Shown here one piece after another: positions 1 through 8,271 of a stretch of DNA of 64,000 nt. The translations under genes were made by a program, and so were the position numbers. The stretch lies in assembly GCA_046294735.1 (NCBI GenBank), contig JBKBKB010000002.1:186001-250000 (forward strand), read 5' to 3'. Numbering within the stretch: the stretch's first letter is position 1; each line of letters opens with the position of its first letter. This stretch comes from 34-65-8 sp046294735 (GTDB lineage: Bacteria > Pseudomonadota > Alphaproteobacteria > Sphingomonadales > Sphingomonadaceae). Under the pieces are notes generated by a model. The model saw only the letters and a program-made list of their open reading frames with translations, had not been told where the DNA came from and did not search any database.

Positions 1-92
1 TGCTGGCGGAACAGCCGATGGTGTCCATCACGAGTAACCGGCTGACGCTGACCTCAGCCAGCCACAAGGCCGAACTGGTCCGGGCTGACTGA
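1..92 (+). CDS. C-terminal fragment of an unidentified protein (possibly META/HslJ-like)
   Basis: An open frame enters from the left edge and ends at the TGA at 90-92, giving 29 residues that finish SASHKAELVRAD. The pattern of a short strand (SITSNRLTLTS) followed by a final strand ending in R resembles the end of META-domain lipoproteins, but the fragment is too short to assign. It is convergent with rmuC, 18 bp away. The upstream sequence is outside the window. Confidence 0.45.
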   Translation, partial: LAEQPMVSITSNRLTLTSASHKAELVRAD

Positions 93-110
93 CGGCCGGG
101 TGCTGCGGGT

Positions 111-1466
111 TCAGTCGCGCGGCCGCGGTACTGCCGCGCCGTCCTCAGCCTCGGAAACATCCGCTGCACCATAGCGCGGTGCGCCTTCGATCAGCGGCAC
201 GTCCTCGATCTCGCGCTTGCCGATCTCGATGCCTTTTTCGGCCAGGCGGCGGCCGGACGTGAGCACGTTACGCTCGAACGATCCGACAAACTTGTTGTAG
301 TTGTTGACCGCGCTTTCCAGCCCGCCACCGACACGTTTCAGGTGCTCGGCCGCGACGGCCAGCCGGTCATAGAGTTCCGCCCCGGCCTTGCCGATCTCGA
401 TCGCCTCGCGGGCAATGGTGTCCTGCCGCCACACCTGGGCCACAGTACGGGCAATCGCCACCAGATTGGTCGGCGTGGCCAGCAGCACTTTGTTGCGAAA
501 GGCGAAGTCCCACAGCTCCGGGTCGGCTTCCAGTGCAGCGGCGACAAAATGCTCACCCGGCACGAACATCACGACATAGTCCGGCGCTTCTTGGAACTGG
601 CTCTGGTAGCCCTTGGCACCCAGCGTCTGGACATGGCCCTTCATCGCTTTGGCATGGACCTCCAGCAAGCGCTTGCGCTCGCCCTCGTCATCCGCCTCGA
701 ACGCGGCCTGGTAAGCGTTAAGCGAAACCTTGGCGTCGATCACCAGCATCTTCTGCCCCGGCACCCGCACAATCGCATCGGGGCGCAGCCGCCCTTCGTT
801 GGTATCGAGCGAGTGTTCGAGGATGAAATCGGTGTGTTCGGACAGGCCGCACTGTTCCAGCACGTTCTGCAAGGCCCGCTCGCCCCAGCGCCCGCGCGCC
901 TTGGGCGCATTGGTAAGCGAGTTGCCGAGCCGCTGTGCCTCGCGCCGGATCTGTTCCTGACCGGCGCGCATCTGCTCGATAACGCCGGCCAGCTGGCCGA
1001 AGGCATCAACCCGCTTTTCCTCCAGCGACCGGACCTGTTCCTCGTAGCTCTTGAGCCGCTCTCCCACCGGGGCGAGCAAGGCCTTGAGCTTTTCCTCGCT
1101 GGCCTTTTCCGAATGGCCGAGCCGCTCCTCGGCGCGCTTGAGGAACTCTTCCTGCGCTTTCGCCAGCACCTCCCCGCCCGTTGCGCGGAACTGCATCAGC
1201 AGTTCCTCCCGCGCCTGCCGCATGGCATCGATCTGCTTGTCGAAGTTTTCCGCGTTGGCCCGCAACGTGGCCACTTCGATCCGCGCATCGCCCAGTTCCG
1301 CCACCGCTTGGTTGAAGCGTGTCTCACCGGCAGCCGCCTCGCTCTCAGCATCGGCCAGCCGTTCACGCAAATCCTCGACCGGTCGCGAACCGGCAAACCA
1401 GCCGCCCAGCGCGCCCAATACGAGGCCACCGAACAGCGCGAGAAGGATGAAAAACATTGGGTCCAT
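111..1466 (-). CDS. rmuC: DNA recombination protein RmuC
   Basis: 451 residues, the usual RmuC length. An N-terminal membrane anchor (about residues 4-26, FFILLALFGGLVLGALGGWF) is followed by a long coiled coil (about 30-165) and then the RmuC nuclease-like domain with the characteristic RGRWGERALQNVLEQ, RPDAIVRVPG and VIDAKVSL stretches and VMFVPGEHFVAAAL. RmuC family proteins limit inversions and recombination at short inverted repeats; biochemical activity is poorly defined. It lies downstream of recR and def on the same strand, but a hairpin after def suggests separate transcription. Confidence 0.93.
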   Translation of the reverse strand: MDPMFFILLALFGGLVLGALGGWFAGSRPVEDLRERLADAESEAAAGETRFNQAVAELGDARIEVATLRANAENFDKQIDAMRQAREELLMQFRATGGEVLAKAQEEFLKRAEERLGHSEKASEEKLKALLAPVGERLKSYEEQVRSLEEKRVDAFGQLAGVIEQMRAGQEQIRREAQRLGNSLTNAPKARGRWGERALQNVLEQCGLSEHTDFILEHSLDTNEGRLRPDAIVRVPGQKMLVIDAKVSLNAYQAAFEADDEGERKRLLEVHAKAMKGHVQTLGAKGYQSQFQEAPDYVVMFVPGEHFVAAALEADPELWDFAFRNKVLLATPTNLVAIARTVAQVWRQDTIAREAIEIGKAGAELYDRLAVAAEHLKRVGGGLESAVNNYNKFVGSFERNVLTSGRRLAEKGIEIGKREIEDVPLIEGAPRYGAADVSEAEDGAAVPRPRD

Positions 1467-1612
1467 TGCCCCGCCTTAAGCGGAACGGACGGGGAACGCC
1501 AGCCCCTTGCAATGCGTTTCCCCAATCGTTCGCACTCGGTCCGCGCAGCGAACCGCAACGCTGACCAGCCGCCCGCAGCGACGCGGCCTTCAGGCCGCAT
1601 GAGCGAGGAAAT

Positions 1613-1632
1613 CGCACGCCGGAGGGCGTGCG
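1613..1632 (-). terminator. Candidate rho-independent terminator after def
   Basis: An 8-bp perfect GC stem (CGCACGCC / GGCGTGCG) with a 4-nt loop sits just past the def stop. On the minus strand it is followed by ATTTCC, a weak T tract. A second hairpin (GCGGCC-TTCA-GGCCGC, 1583-1598) lies a little further on. Termination is inferred from position and shape. Confidence 0.5.
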
Positions 1633-1639
1633 TAACAAT

Positions 1640-2203
1640 TCAGGCCGCGCGCAGCTTCTGCAGCTTTTTCAGCGCCATCTGCCGCTTCAGGCGGCTCAGG
1701 TGGTCGATGAACAGGATCCCTTCGAGGTGGTCCATCTCGTGCTGGATGCAGGTCGCCATCAGGCCCTCCATCCGCTCTTCGTGGTGGTTCCCGTCGAGAT
1801 CCTGATAGCGCACGGTGCAGGTCGCCGGGCGATCTACATCGGCGTAGATTTCCGGCACCGACAGGCAGCCTTCCTGGTATGTCGCAAGGTCTTCCGCCGG
1901 ATCGACGATCACCGGATTGACGAAGACCCGCGGTTCCTTTTTCGTCGGCTGGTGATGATGATGGTGGCCGTCATGGTTGCACGGCTCCGGCTCCGCATCC
2001 GGGTCTTCCGGCTGCAGATCGATCACCAGCAGCCGCTTGGGAACGCCGACCTGGATCGCGGCAAGGCCAATACCGGGTGCATCGTACATCGTTTCGAACA
2101 TATCCTCGACAAGGGCGCGCAGTTCGTGATCGAACTCGGTGACTGGTTCGGACACGATCTTTAGCCGGGGATCCGGCACTTCGAGAATCTCAAGGATAGC
2201 CAT
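1640..2203 (-). CDS. def: Peptide deformylase
   Basis: Removes the formyl group from nascent N-terminal methionine; iron-dependent metallo-hydrolase. All three catalytic motifs are present: GIGLAAIQVG, EGCLSVP (metal Cys) and HEMDHLEG (two metal His and the catalytic Glu). The ATG at 2203 gives 187 residues and the standard MAILEILEVPDPRL start; a GTG at 2212 would add three residues. Odd feature: between the second and third strands there is an acidic and histidine-rich insert (EDPDAEPEPCN, then HDGHHHHHQ) absent from short deformylases. fmt, which supplies the substrate, lies about 700 bp away on the other strand, with recR between them. Confidence 0.96.
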   Translation of the reverse strand: MAILEILEVPDPRLKIVSEPVTEFDHELRALVEDMFETMYDAPGIGLAAIQVGVPKRLLVIDLQPEDPDAEPEPCNHDGHHHHHQPTKKEPRVFVNPVIVDPAEDLATYQEGCLSVPEIYADVDRPATCTVRYQDLDGNHHEERMEGLMATCIQHEMDHLEGILFIDHLSRLKRQMALKKLQKLRAA

Positions 2204-2251
2204 GGCGGCCACATAGTGCGGGTCTGGCGCGGCTTCAACTGCCCGCGTCGA

Positions 2252-2845
2252 TCAAACCGGCCGGCGCGCCCGCAGCGCCTGGGCCAGCGTGCCCTCGTCG
2301 AGGTAATCCAGCTCGCCGCCCACTGGCAGGCCGTGGGCGAGCTGCGTCACCCGCACCGGAAATGCCTCCAACCGTTCGGCCAGGTAATGGGCGGTGGTCT
2401 GCCCTTCCAGCGTAGCGTTCATCGCCAGCACCACCTCGTCGACCCCGCCTGCCTCCAGCCGCACCAGCAGGCCGGTGATGTTGAGGTCTTCGGGGCGGAC
2501 GCCCTCCAGCGCTGAAAGCCGCCCGCCAAGCACGTGGTAGCGTCCGGTGAACAGCCGCGCCCGGTCCAGCGCCCACAGGTCCGAGACTTCCTCCACCACG
2601 CACAGGCTGCGCGGATCGCGGCGCGGGTCAGCGCAGATGCCGCAGGGGCTATGGGTATCAACATTGCCGCACTGCGGGCACTCGGAAAGTTTCTCGCGCA
2701 CCCCGGCCAGCGCCTCGACCAGCTCGGGCAGCGCCCGTTCGCGGTGCTTGACCAGCCACAGCACCGCCCGCCGCGCACTGCGCGGGCCGAGGCCGGGAAG
2801 CCGCGCCAGTGCAGAAGCCAGCCGCTCGATCTCTTGCGATGCCAT
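2252..2845 (-). CDS. recR: Recombination mediator RecR
   Basis: 197 residues, typical for RecR, which works with RecF/RecO to load RecA at gaps. Features in order: helix-hairpin-helix (LARLPGLGPRSARRAVLWL), four-cysteine zinc finger (CPQCGN...CGICADPRRD), and the Toprim domain with LCVVEE and GRYHVLGG. The ATG at 2845 was chosen because the family starts just before the EIERLASALARLPG helix; the longer upstream frame is non-conserved and would run into the divergent fmt promoter region. fmt starts 52 bp away in the opposite direction. def follows 39 bp downstream and may be co-transcribed. Confidence 0.96.
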   Translation of the reverse strand: MASQEIERLASALARLPGLGPRSARRAVLWLVKHRERALPELVEALAGVREKLSECPQCGNVDTHSPCGICADPRRDPRSLCVVEEVSDLWALDRARLFTGRYHVLGGRLSALEGVRPEDLNITGLLVRLEAGGVDEVVLAMNATLEGQTTAHYLAERLEAFPVRVTQLAHGLPVGGELDYLDEGTLAQALRARRPV

Positions 2846-2897
2846 GCGGTGGCAGATAGGGGCAGCGACTACCGAACGAAAGGCTGCCGCGCCCCTT

Positions 2898-3803
2898 ATG
2901 CGTATCATTTTCATGGGAACGCCGGACTTCGCAGTGCCGACGCTGCGGGCACTGCACAAAGCAGCGCACGAACTGGTGGCAGTCTACAGCCAGCCGCCGG
3001 CACCTGCCGGGCGCGGCAAGAAGCTGCAGCCCTCGCCGGTGCACCGGGCGGCAGAGGTACTGGGCATCCCGGTGCTCACGCCGAAATCGCTGCGCAAGCC
3101 GGAACCGCAGGCCGAGTTCGTCGCGCTTGGTGCCGACGTGGCGGTGGTCGCCGCCTATGGCCTGATCCTGCCACAGGCGGTGCTCGATGCGCCCCGGCAT
3201 GGCTGCCTCAACGTCCACGCCTCGCTCCTGCCGCGCTGGCGCGGGGCGGCCCCGATCCACCGCGCGGTGATGGCCGGGGACGAGGAGACCGGCGTCACCA
3301 TCATGCAGATGGAGGCTGGGCTCGACACCGGGCCGATGCTGGCGAAAGCAACAACACCGATCGACAGCAAGACAACCGGCGAACTGACTGCCGAACTGGC
3401 CGAGCTGGGGGCGAACCTGATGGTCGAAGTGCTGGCCGGGCTCGATCAGCTGGCACCGCAGGTCCAGCCGGAAGAGGGCGTCACCTATGCTGCCAAGATC
3501 GACAAGGCCGAGGCGCGGATCGACTGGTCGCGGCCTGCTGCCGATGTGGTCCGGCACATCCACGGCCTCAGCCCGTTCCCTGGTGCCTGGTGCGAGATCG
3601 CGGGCGAGCGAGTGAAGCTGCTTAAGGCCGAAGTGGCTCACGGGAACGACAAGCCCGGCACAGTGCTTGACAGCAAGCTGACCGTCGCCTGCGGCACCGG
3701 AGCGATCCGGCCGCTCAGGCTGCAGCGGGCGGGCAAACCGGCGATGGGCGTGGAGGAAGTCCTGCGCGGCTATCCCGTTGCACCGGGAACCATGCTGGTT
3801 TGA
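2898..3803 (+). CDS. fmt: Methionyl-tRNA formyltransferase
   Basis: Transfers a formyl group from 10-formyl-THF to Met-tRNA(fMet) to make initiator tRNA. 301 residues. It begins MRIIFMGTPDFAVPTL (Rossmann start), has the AAYGLILP and LNVHASLLPRWRGAAPIHRA catalytic segment (Asn/His of the formyltransferase site) and DTGPML, then the C-terminal OB-like domain. Its stop overlaps the truA start by 4 nt (TTGA), so the two are translationally coupled. Confidence 0.97.
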   Translation: MRIIFMGTPDFAVPTLRALHKAAHELVAVYSQPPAPAGRGKKLQPSPVHRAAEVLGIPVLTPKSLRKPEPQAEFVALGADVAVVAAYGLILPQAVLDAPRHGCLNVHASLLPRWRGAAPIHRAVMAGDEETGVTIMQMEAGLDTGPMLAKATTPIDSKTTGELTAELAELGANLMVEVLAGLDQLAPQVQPEEGVTYAAKIDKAEARIDWSRPAADVVRHIHGLSPFPGAWCEIAGERVKLLKAEVAHGNDKPGTVLDSKLTVACGTGAIRPLRLQRAGKPAMGVEEVLRGYPVAPGTMLV

Positions 3804-4564
3804 CCCGCTTCGCGCTCACCCTCGAGTTCGACGGCACACCGTTCATGGGCCTCCAGCGCCAGGCCCACGGGCCGAGCGTGCAGCAGGTGGTCGAGCGGGC
3901 AGTCCATGCGGTGACGGGAGAGGCCGCCACGCTCCATTCCGCCGGGCGCACCGACGCCGGGGTCCACGCCCTCGCCATGGTTTCGCATGTCGAGATCGCC
4001 AAGCCGATCGGGCCATTTCGGCTGATGGAAGCGCTCAACCATCACCTTCGTCCCGATCCGGTCGCGGTGCTCGCCTGCGAGGTGAAACCGGATGATTGGC
4101 ACGCGCGCTTTTCCTGCACCGGCCGTGCCTACGAATACCGCATTGCCAACCGCCGTGCGCCGTTGACGCTGGAGGCGAACCGCGCATGGCAAGTCCAGCA
4201 GCCGCTTGACGCCGCCGCGATGCACCGCGCGGCACAGGTGCTGGTCGGACAGCATGATTTTACCACATTCCGCTCTGTCCACTGCCAGGCACAAAGCCCG
4301 ATAAAGACGCTCGACCGGCTCAATGTGTCGCGGGAAGGCGATCACGTGATCGTGCGCACCGCGGCCCGCAGTTTCCTGCACCATCAGGTCCGCTCTATGG
4401 TCGGCTGCCTTGCTCTGGTCGGCACGGGCCGCTGGCGCGAAGAACAGGTGGGCGAGGCCCTCGCCGCGCGCGACCGACAGGCGCTGGGTCTCAACGCGCC
4501 GCCCCACGGGTTGTACTTCGTCGAGGCGGCCTATCCCGGCGAATCTGACGCAACGTCACCCTAG
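3800..4564 (+). CDS. truA: tRNA pseudouridine(38-40) synthase TruA
   Basis: 254 residues; isomerises uridines 38-40 of the tRNA anticodon arm. The catalytic aspartate lies in SAGRTDAGVHALA, and the C-terminal SFLHHQVRSMVG and GLYFVEAAYP motifs are present. The start is a TTG codon at 3800 overlapping the fmt TGA; no ATG fits the conserved N-terminus (RFALTLEFDGTPFMGLQRQ), so the rare start is well supported. Expression therefore probably depends on coupling to fmt. Confidence 0.96.
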   Translation: MTRFALTLEFDGTPFMGLQRQAHGPSVQQVVERAVHAVTGEAATLHSAGRTDAGVHALAMVSHVEIAKPIGPFRLMEALNHHLRPDPVAVLACEVKPDDWHARFSCTGRAYEYRIANRRAPLTLEANRAWQVQQPLDAAAMHRAAQVLVGQHDFTTFRSVHCQAQSPIKTLDRLNVSREGDHVIVRTAARSFLHHQVRSMVGCLALVGTGRWREEQVGEALAARDRQALGLNAPPHGLYFVEAAYPGESDATSP

Positions 4565-4617
4565 CCAACCCGTCCTTGCGGGCGTAGCGGTGCGGCAACC
4601 AGTCAACGGAGATCACC

Positions 4618-5730
4618 ATGGCAGACACCGGCAAGCAGCTTTTCACCACCCTCGATGCGAACGGCACCCTGACCGTCGAAGTCGGCGAAGCGCCAGTCCC
4701 CAACCCCGGCCCGAGCCAGGTGCTGGTGAAGATGGAAGCCGCGCCGATCAACCCGAGCGACCTTGCTCTGCTGTTCTCCGCCGCCGACCTCGAGAACGCC
4801 CAATACTTGCCGGGCAAGATCGTGGCGCAGATGCCCGAACCGTTCCTTTCCGGGCAGAAGGGCCGCCACGGCCAACGCCTGCCGGTGGGCAACGAGGGCG
4901 CGGGCACAGTGATAGCAGCGGGCGATTCGGACATGGCAAAGGCGCTGGTCGGCCAGCGGGTCGCCTGCGTGCCGGGCAATGCCTTCGGCCAGTACTGCGT
5001 GGCCGAAGCGATGATGTGCCTGCCGATCGGCGACCTCTCCAGTGCCGAAGGGGCGAGCGCGTTCGTCAACCCAATGACGGCGCTCGGCTTCGTCGAGACC
5101 GCGAAGATGGAAGGGCATGAGGCGATCATTCACTTGGCTGCCGCGTCGAATCTGGGCCAGATGCTCAATCGCATCTGCCTTGAAGACGGCATGAAACTGG
5201 TCAACATCGTGCGCAAGCCGGAACAGGTTGAGCTGCTGAAAGCCCAGGGCGCCGAACACGTGGTCAATTCATCCGACCCGGATTTCATGAAGCAGCTGCG
5301 CAGCGCAGTCGACGCGACCGGGGCTTTCCTGGGCTTCGACCCGATCGGCGGCGGCACCAACACCGACGCCTGCCTTAAGGCAATGGAGCAGGTCGCCGCC
5401 AGCCGGATGAGCGAGTACAGCCGCTACGGTTCCAACCAGGACAAGAAAATGTACATGTACGGTCGGCTTGATCTGGGGCCGACCATCCTGACCCCCAGCT
5501 ACGGCTTGCAATGGACCGTATCGGGCTGGCTCTTGACCCCGTTTCTGCAGAAGGCGGGAATGGAGACCGTGGTGCGCATGCGGAGCCGTGTCCAGGCAGG
5601 CCTGACCACCACCTTCGCCAGCCATTACAAGGCGCATGTGACGCTGGAACAGATGCTGGAGAAGGACGCCGCGCTCGATTACCGCGCCATGCGGACGGGT
5701 GAAAAGTACCTCGTCACCCCCTGGGGTTAA
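4618..5730 (+). CDS. Medium-chain dehydrogenase/reductase, quinone-oxidoreductase-like
   Basis: 370 residues. The N-terminal GroES-like domain has PGPSQVLVKMEAAPINPSDL and VGNEGAGTVIAAG; a Rossmann domain follows, but the nucleotide loop (HLAAASNLGQML) lacks the full GxGxxG/AxxGVG pattern seen in canonical quinone oxidoreductases. No zinc ligands are evident. The substrate is unknown. An ATG with a GGAG Shine-Dalgarno (tcaacGGAGatcacc) gives a clear start. It is convergent with the asparaginase gene 3 bp away. Confidence 0.8.
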   Translation: MADTGKQLFTTLDANGTLTVEVGEAPVPNPGPSQVLVKMEAAPINPSDLALLFSAADLENAQYLPGKIVAQMPEPFLSGQKGRHGQRLPVGNEGAGTVIAAGDSDMAKALVGQRVACVPGNAFGQYCVAEAMMCLPIGDLSSAEGASAFVNPMTALGFVETAKMEGHEAIIHLAAASNLGQMLNRICLEDGMKLVNIVRKPEQVELLKAQGAEHVVNSSDPDFMKQLRSAVDATGAFLGFDPIGGGTNTDACLKAMEQVAASRMSEYSRYGSNQDKKMYMYGRLDLGPTILTPSYGLQWTVSGWLLTPFLQKAGMETVVRMRSRVQAGLTTTFASHYKAHVTLEQMLEKDAALDYRAMRTGEKYLVTPWG

Positions 5731-5733
5731 GGC

Positions 5734-6720
5734 CTAACGCCGATCAAACGCAGCCTGCATCGCGGCGGGGTCCGCCACCCCGCCTGCGATCAGCAGTTGC
5801 AGCAGGATGCGGGCTTTCTGCGGGTTGAAGCTGCGCGCCGCGACAAACCCCCGCGCATCGTCATCAACCTCGACATTGCGGTCGACATATCCCTCATCGA
5901 CCCGGCTCGCGCGGACCACTGGCACGCCTTCGCGCACGGCGTTCTCAAGCGCATCGAGTACCGGCCCGCAGGCATTGCCCTGACCGAGGCCGGCCAGCAC
6001 CAGCCCTTTGGCGCCCGTCTCCAGCGCGCTGGTCACCGGCAGGGCGTCCATGTCGGCATGGGCATAGAGGATTTCCACCCGCGGGAGAGCTGCGGGCCAG
6101 GCAAATCGCGCCGGTTCGCCCACTTTCGCCGCCGGCGCGAACCAGTCCAGCGAAGCCGGGCTGACCAGCGCCAGCGGCCCGCGCGGAAAACCCTTGAAGG
6201 CGTCGATGTTGCTGGTTGCGGCCTTGCGCACGTCACTGGCAGCGTAAACCGCATCGCCCATCACCACCAACACGCCGCGGCCTTGAGCCTGCGCGTCGCC
6301 AGCCACACGAACCGCATTGGCGAAGTTGCGCATTCCGTCGCTACCGACCGCGTCGGCCGGGCGCATCGCGCCGACCAGCACCACCGGTTTGCCCGCTGGC
6401 AGGGTTAGATCGAGTAGCCACGCGGTTTCCTCGGCAGTGTCAGTGCCGTGGGTCACGATGACACCGTCGACCGCGTGATCGGCAAAGGCGCCCGCGATGG
6501 CACGGTGCAGCATCTGCCATTCGCGCCAGCCGATGTCTTGCGAGCCGACCGCAGCAATTTCCTCGCCCGACAGCTCCGCCACCAACCCCAGTTCGCGCGC
6601 GGCGGCGACCATCTCGGCAATCCCGATCTGGCCTGCGCGATAGCCGCGCGACAGCGCCGAGCCCGCGCTCCCGGCAATCGTGCCGCCAGTGGCAAGGATG
6701 GTGATGCGCGGGGTGCTCAT
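5734..6720 (-). CDS. Asparaginase (type I/II L-asparaginase fold)
   Basis: 328 residues; hydrolyses asparagine to aspartate and ammonia. The first catalytic threonine is in ITILATGGTIAGSAG and the second in VIVTHGTDTAEETAW, both signature sites; SRVDEGYVD and GLVLAGLGQGN come from the C-terminal domain. The ATG at 6720 (MSTPRITILATGG) was chosen because the catalytic strand begins there; no signal peptide is visible, so a cytoplasmic enzyme is likely. It is transcribed divergently from tRNA-Val. Confidence 0.92.
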   Translation of the reverse strand: MSTPRITILATGGTIAGSAGSALSRGYRAGQIGIAEMVAAARELGLVAELSGEEIAAVGSQDIGWREWQMLHRAIAGAFADHAVDGVIVTHGTDTAEETAWLLDLTLPAGKPVVLVGAMRPADAVGSDGMRNFANAVRVAGDAQAQGRGVLVVMGDAVYAASDVRKAATSNIDAFKGFPRGPLALVSPASLDWFAPAAKVGEPARFAWPAALPRVEILYAHADMDALPVTSALETGAKGLVLAGLGQGNACGPVLDALENAVREGVPVVRASRVDEGYVDRNVEVDDDARGFVAARSFNPQKARILLQLLIAGGVADPAAMQAAFDRR

Positions 6721-6796
6721 GCGCGCCGCCCTAGCCTTGGGATGCCGCAATCGGCAATTGATTATCAATCCCCAGCCGCTATGTGCACCCGCAGAA

Positions 6797-6872
6797 GGGC
6801 GGTTAGCTCAGTTGGTAGAGCATCTCGTTTACACCGAGAGGGTCAGCGGTTCGAGCCCGTTACCGCCCACCA
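6797..6872 (+). tRNA. tRNA-Val (anticodon TAC)
   Basis: A complete cloverleaf: acceptor GGGCGGT / ACCGCCC, D-arm TAGCTCAGTTGGTAGAGCA, anticodon stem TCTCG / CGAGA with loop TTTACAC (anticodon TAC), T-arm GGTTCGAGCCC, discriminator A and an encoded CCA (6870-6872). It is immediately followed by a long inverted repeat. Confidence 0.97.
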
Positions 6873-6919
6873 GTTTCGACTGCGGGAATTGATCCGGGGG
6901 ATCTATTCCGGTCGAAACT
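6872..6919 (+). repeat. Long hairpin directly behind tRNA-Val
   Basis: A nearly continuous 20-bp stem: AGTTTCGAC (6872-6880) pairs with GTCGAAACT (6911-6919), CGG/AAT (6883-6889 with one bulge) with ATTCCG (6905-6910), and GATCC (6891-6895) with GGATC (6899-6903) around a GGG loop. There is no T tract after it. It may terminate or process the tRNA transcript, or be a dispersed palindrome; it lies just upstream of the monooxygenase ribosome-binding site. Confidence 0.75.
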
Positions 6920-6930
6920 CCCAAGCGCAA

Positions 6931-8271
6931 GTGCGGGAGGGGGCCACACTGCAAATCAAACACTCCATCGCGATCGTCGGCTGCGGCCCCGCCGGGCTGG
7001 CGGCGGCACTGTTGCTGCACCGCGACGGGCACCGGGTGACCCTTTACGAACGGTTCGACCGGCCTCGTCCGCTCGGTTCCGGGCTGATGCTCCAACCGAC
7101 CGGAATGGCGGTGCTCGCCCGGCTAGGGCTGGCGGAACAGGTCGCATCGCACGGTGCTCGAATCGATGCGCTGCTCGGGCTGGAAGAACATGGCCGCACC
7201 GCGCTCGACGCGCCATATGCCAAGCTCGGCATATCCGGCGTGTTCGGGATAGGCATCCACCGCGCCAGCCTGTTCCAGGTGCTATATGATGCAGCCGCAG
7301 TGGCTGGTATCCCGGTTGAAACCGCGCGCGAGGTGACTTCGAGCGAAGTCGCCAGCGCGAAACGCCACCTCGTATTCGCCGATGGGTCCCGTTCGCCGGG
7401 GCACGATCTGGTGATCGATGCCAGCGGTTGGGCCACCAGGCTCGAAGAAGGCCGGATCGAACCGGGCGCATCGCATGGGCTGCTGCCGTTCGGTGCGCTA
7501 TGGGCAAGCCTGCCAGTGACCAGTGCCGACCCGGTTGCGTGGAACCTGCTCGAACAGCGATACCGCCGCGCCTCGCATATGGTTGGGGTGCTGCCGATCG
7601 GATCGCGCGGCGCCAGCAAGCCTCACGAAGTCGCTTTCTTCTGGTCATTGCGGGGTCAGGACCTGGCCCGCTGGCAGGACACGCCGCTTGAACAGTGGAA
7701 GGAAGATGTGCGGGCGCTGTGGCCGCAGATGGACTTCCTGCTCGATCGGATTTCGGCTCATGACCAGCTGACTTATGCCCGCTACGCCCACCGCACCGCG
7801 CGCCGACCGGGGGGAGACCGGCTGATCCGGATCGGCGATGCGTGGCATTCGGCCAGTCCGCAACTGGGCCAGGGCGCGAACATGGCGCTGCTCGACGCCT
7901 GGGGGGTGGCCAAGGCACTGCGCGAAGCGGCCACGGTCAATGAGGCCACCAGCCTCACCCGCCGCTGGCGCGGGGATCATGTGCTGCTGTACCAGGCGGC
8001 GACTGCCGCGTTCACCCCGATGTTCCAGTCTGACAATCCCGTGTGGCCGTGGCTGCGCGACCGGATGATGGCACCGCTATCCCGGTTCGGGCCGGTCGCC
8101 AAAGTGCAGGCCAACCTGATGAGCGGGCTGTTCGGTTGGCCACTGCCAGTGCTGGGGCTGCAACTGCCGGACTATTCTGCGCTCGCTTCGGCGATCGCCT
8201 CACGCGCGGCAGCGCTCGACCAGTCGTATTCGCCGACCACGCGCCAGACCTCCAGCCCGCTCGCGTCGTAA
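6931..8271 (+). CDS. FAD-dependent monooxygenase (PHBH/UbiH-like)
   Basis: About 440 residues. The FAD Rossmann motif is IAIVGCGPAGLAAALLL with GHRVTLYERF; the second FAD site is RLIRIGDAWHSASPQLGQGANMALLDA (the GD-x-AH-like motif of aromatic hydroxylases, read here as GDAWHS); the middle DASGWATR resembles the DG motif region. The substrate is unknown. Start choice: the GTG at 6931 is the nearest conventional codon but has no Shine-Dalgarno; a CTG at 6949 (MQIKHSIAIVGCG) is preceded by GGGAGGGGG at good spacing and may be the true start. The last 100 nt overlap the TlpA-like gene antisense. Confidence 0.85.
   Translation: MREGATLQIKHSIAIVGCGPAGLAAALLLHRDGHRVTLYERFDRPRPLGSGLMLQPTGMAVLARLGLAEQVASHGARIDALLGLEEHGRTALDAPYAKLGISGVFGIGIHRASLFQVLYDAAAVAGIPVETAREVTSSEVASAKRHLVFADGSRSPGHDLVIDASGWATRLEEGRIEPGASHGLLPFGALWASLPVTSADPVAWNLLEQRYRRASHMVGVLPIGSRGASKPHEVAFFWSLRGQDLARWQDTPLEQWKEDVRALWPQMDFLLDRISAHDQLTYARYAHRTARRPGGDRLIRIGDAWHSASPQLGQGANMALLDAWGVAKALREAATVNEATSLTRRWRGDHVLLYQAATAAFTPMFQSDNPVWPWLRDRMMAPLSRFGPVAKVQANLMSGLFGWPLPVLGLQLPDYSALASAIASRAAALDQSYSPTTRQTSSPLAS

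Noticed and set aside
2547..2897. Extended N-terminus of Fmt
   Set aside because: Overlaps recR antisense; conserved Fmt begins at MRIIFMGTP (2898).
2846..2959. 38-residue N-terminal extension of RecR
   Set aside because: Not conserved and runs into the fmt start; the RecR helix begins at ATG 2845.
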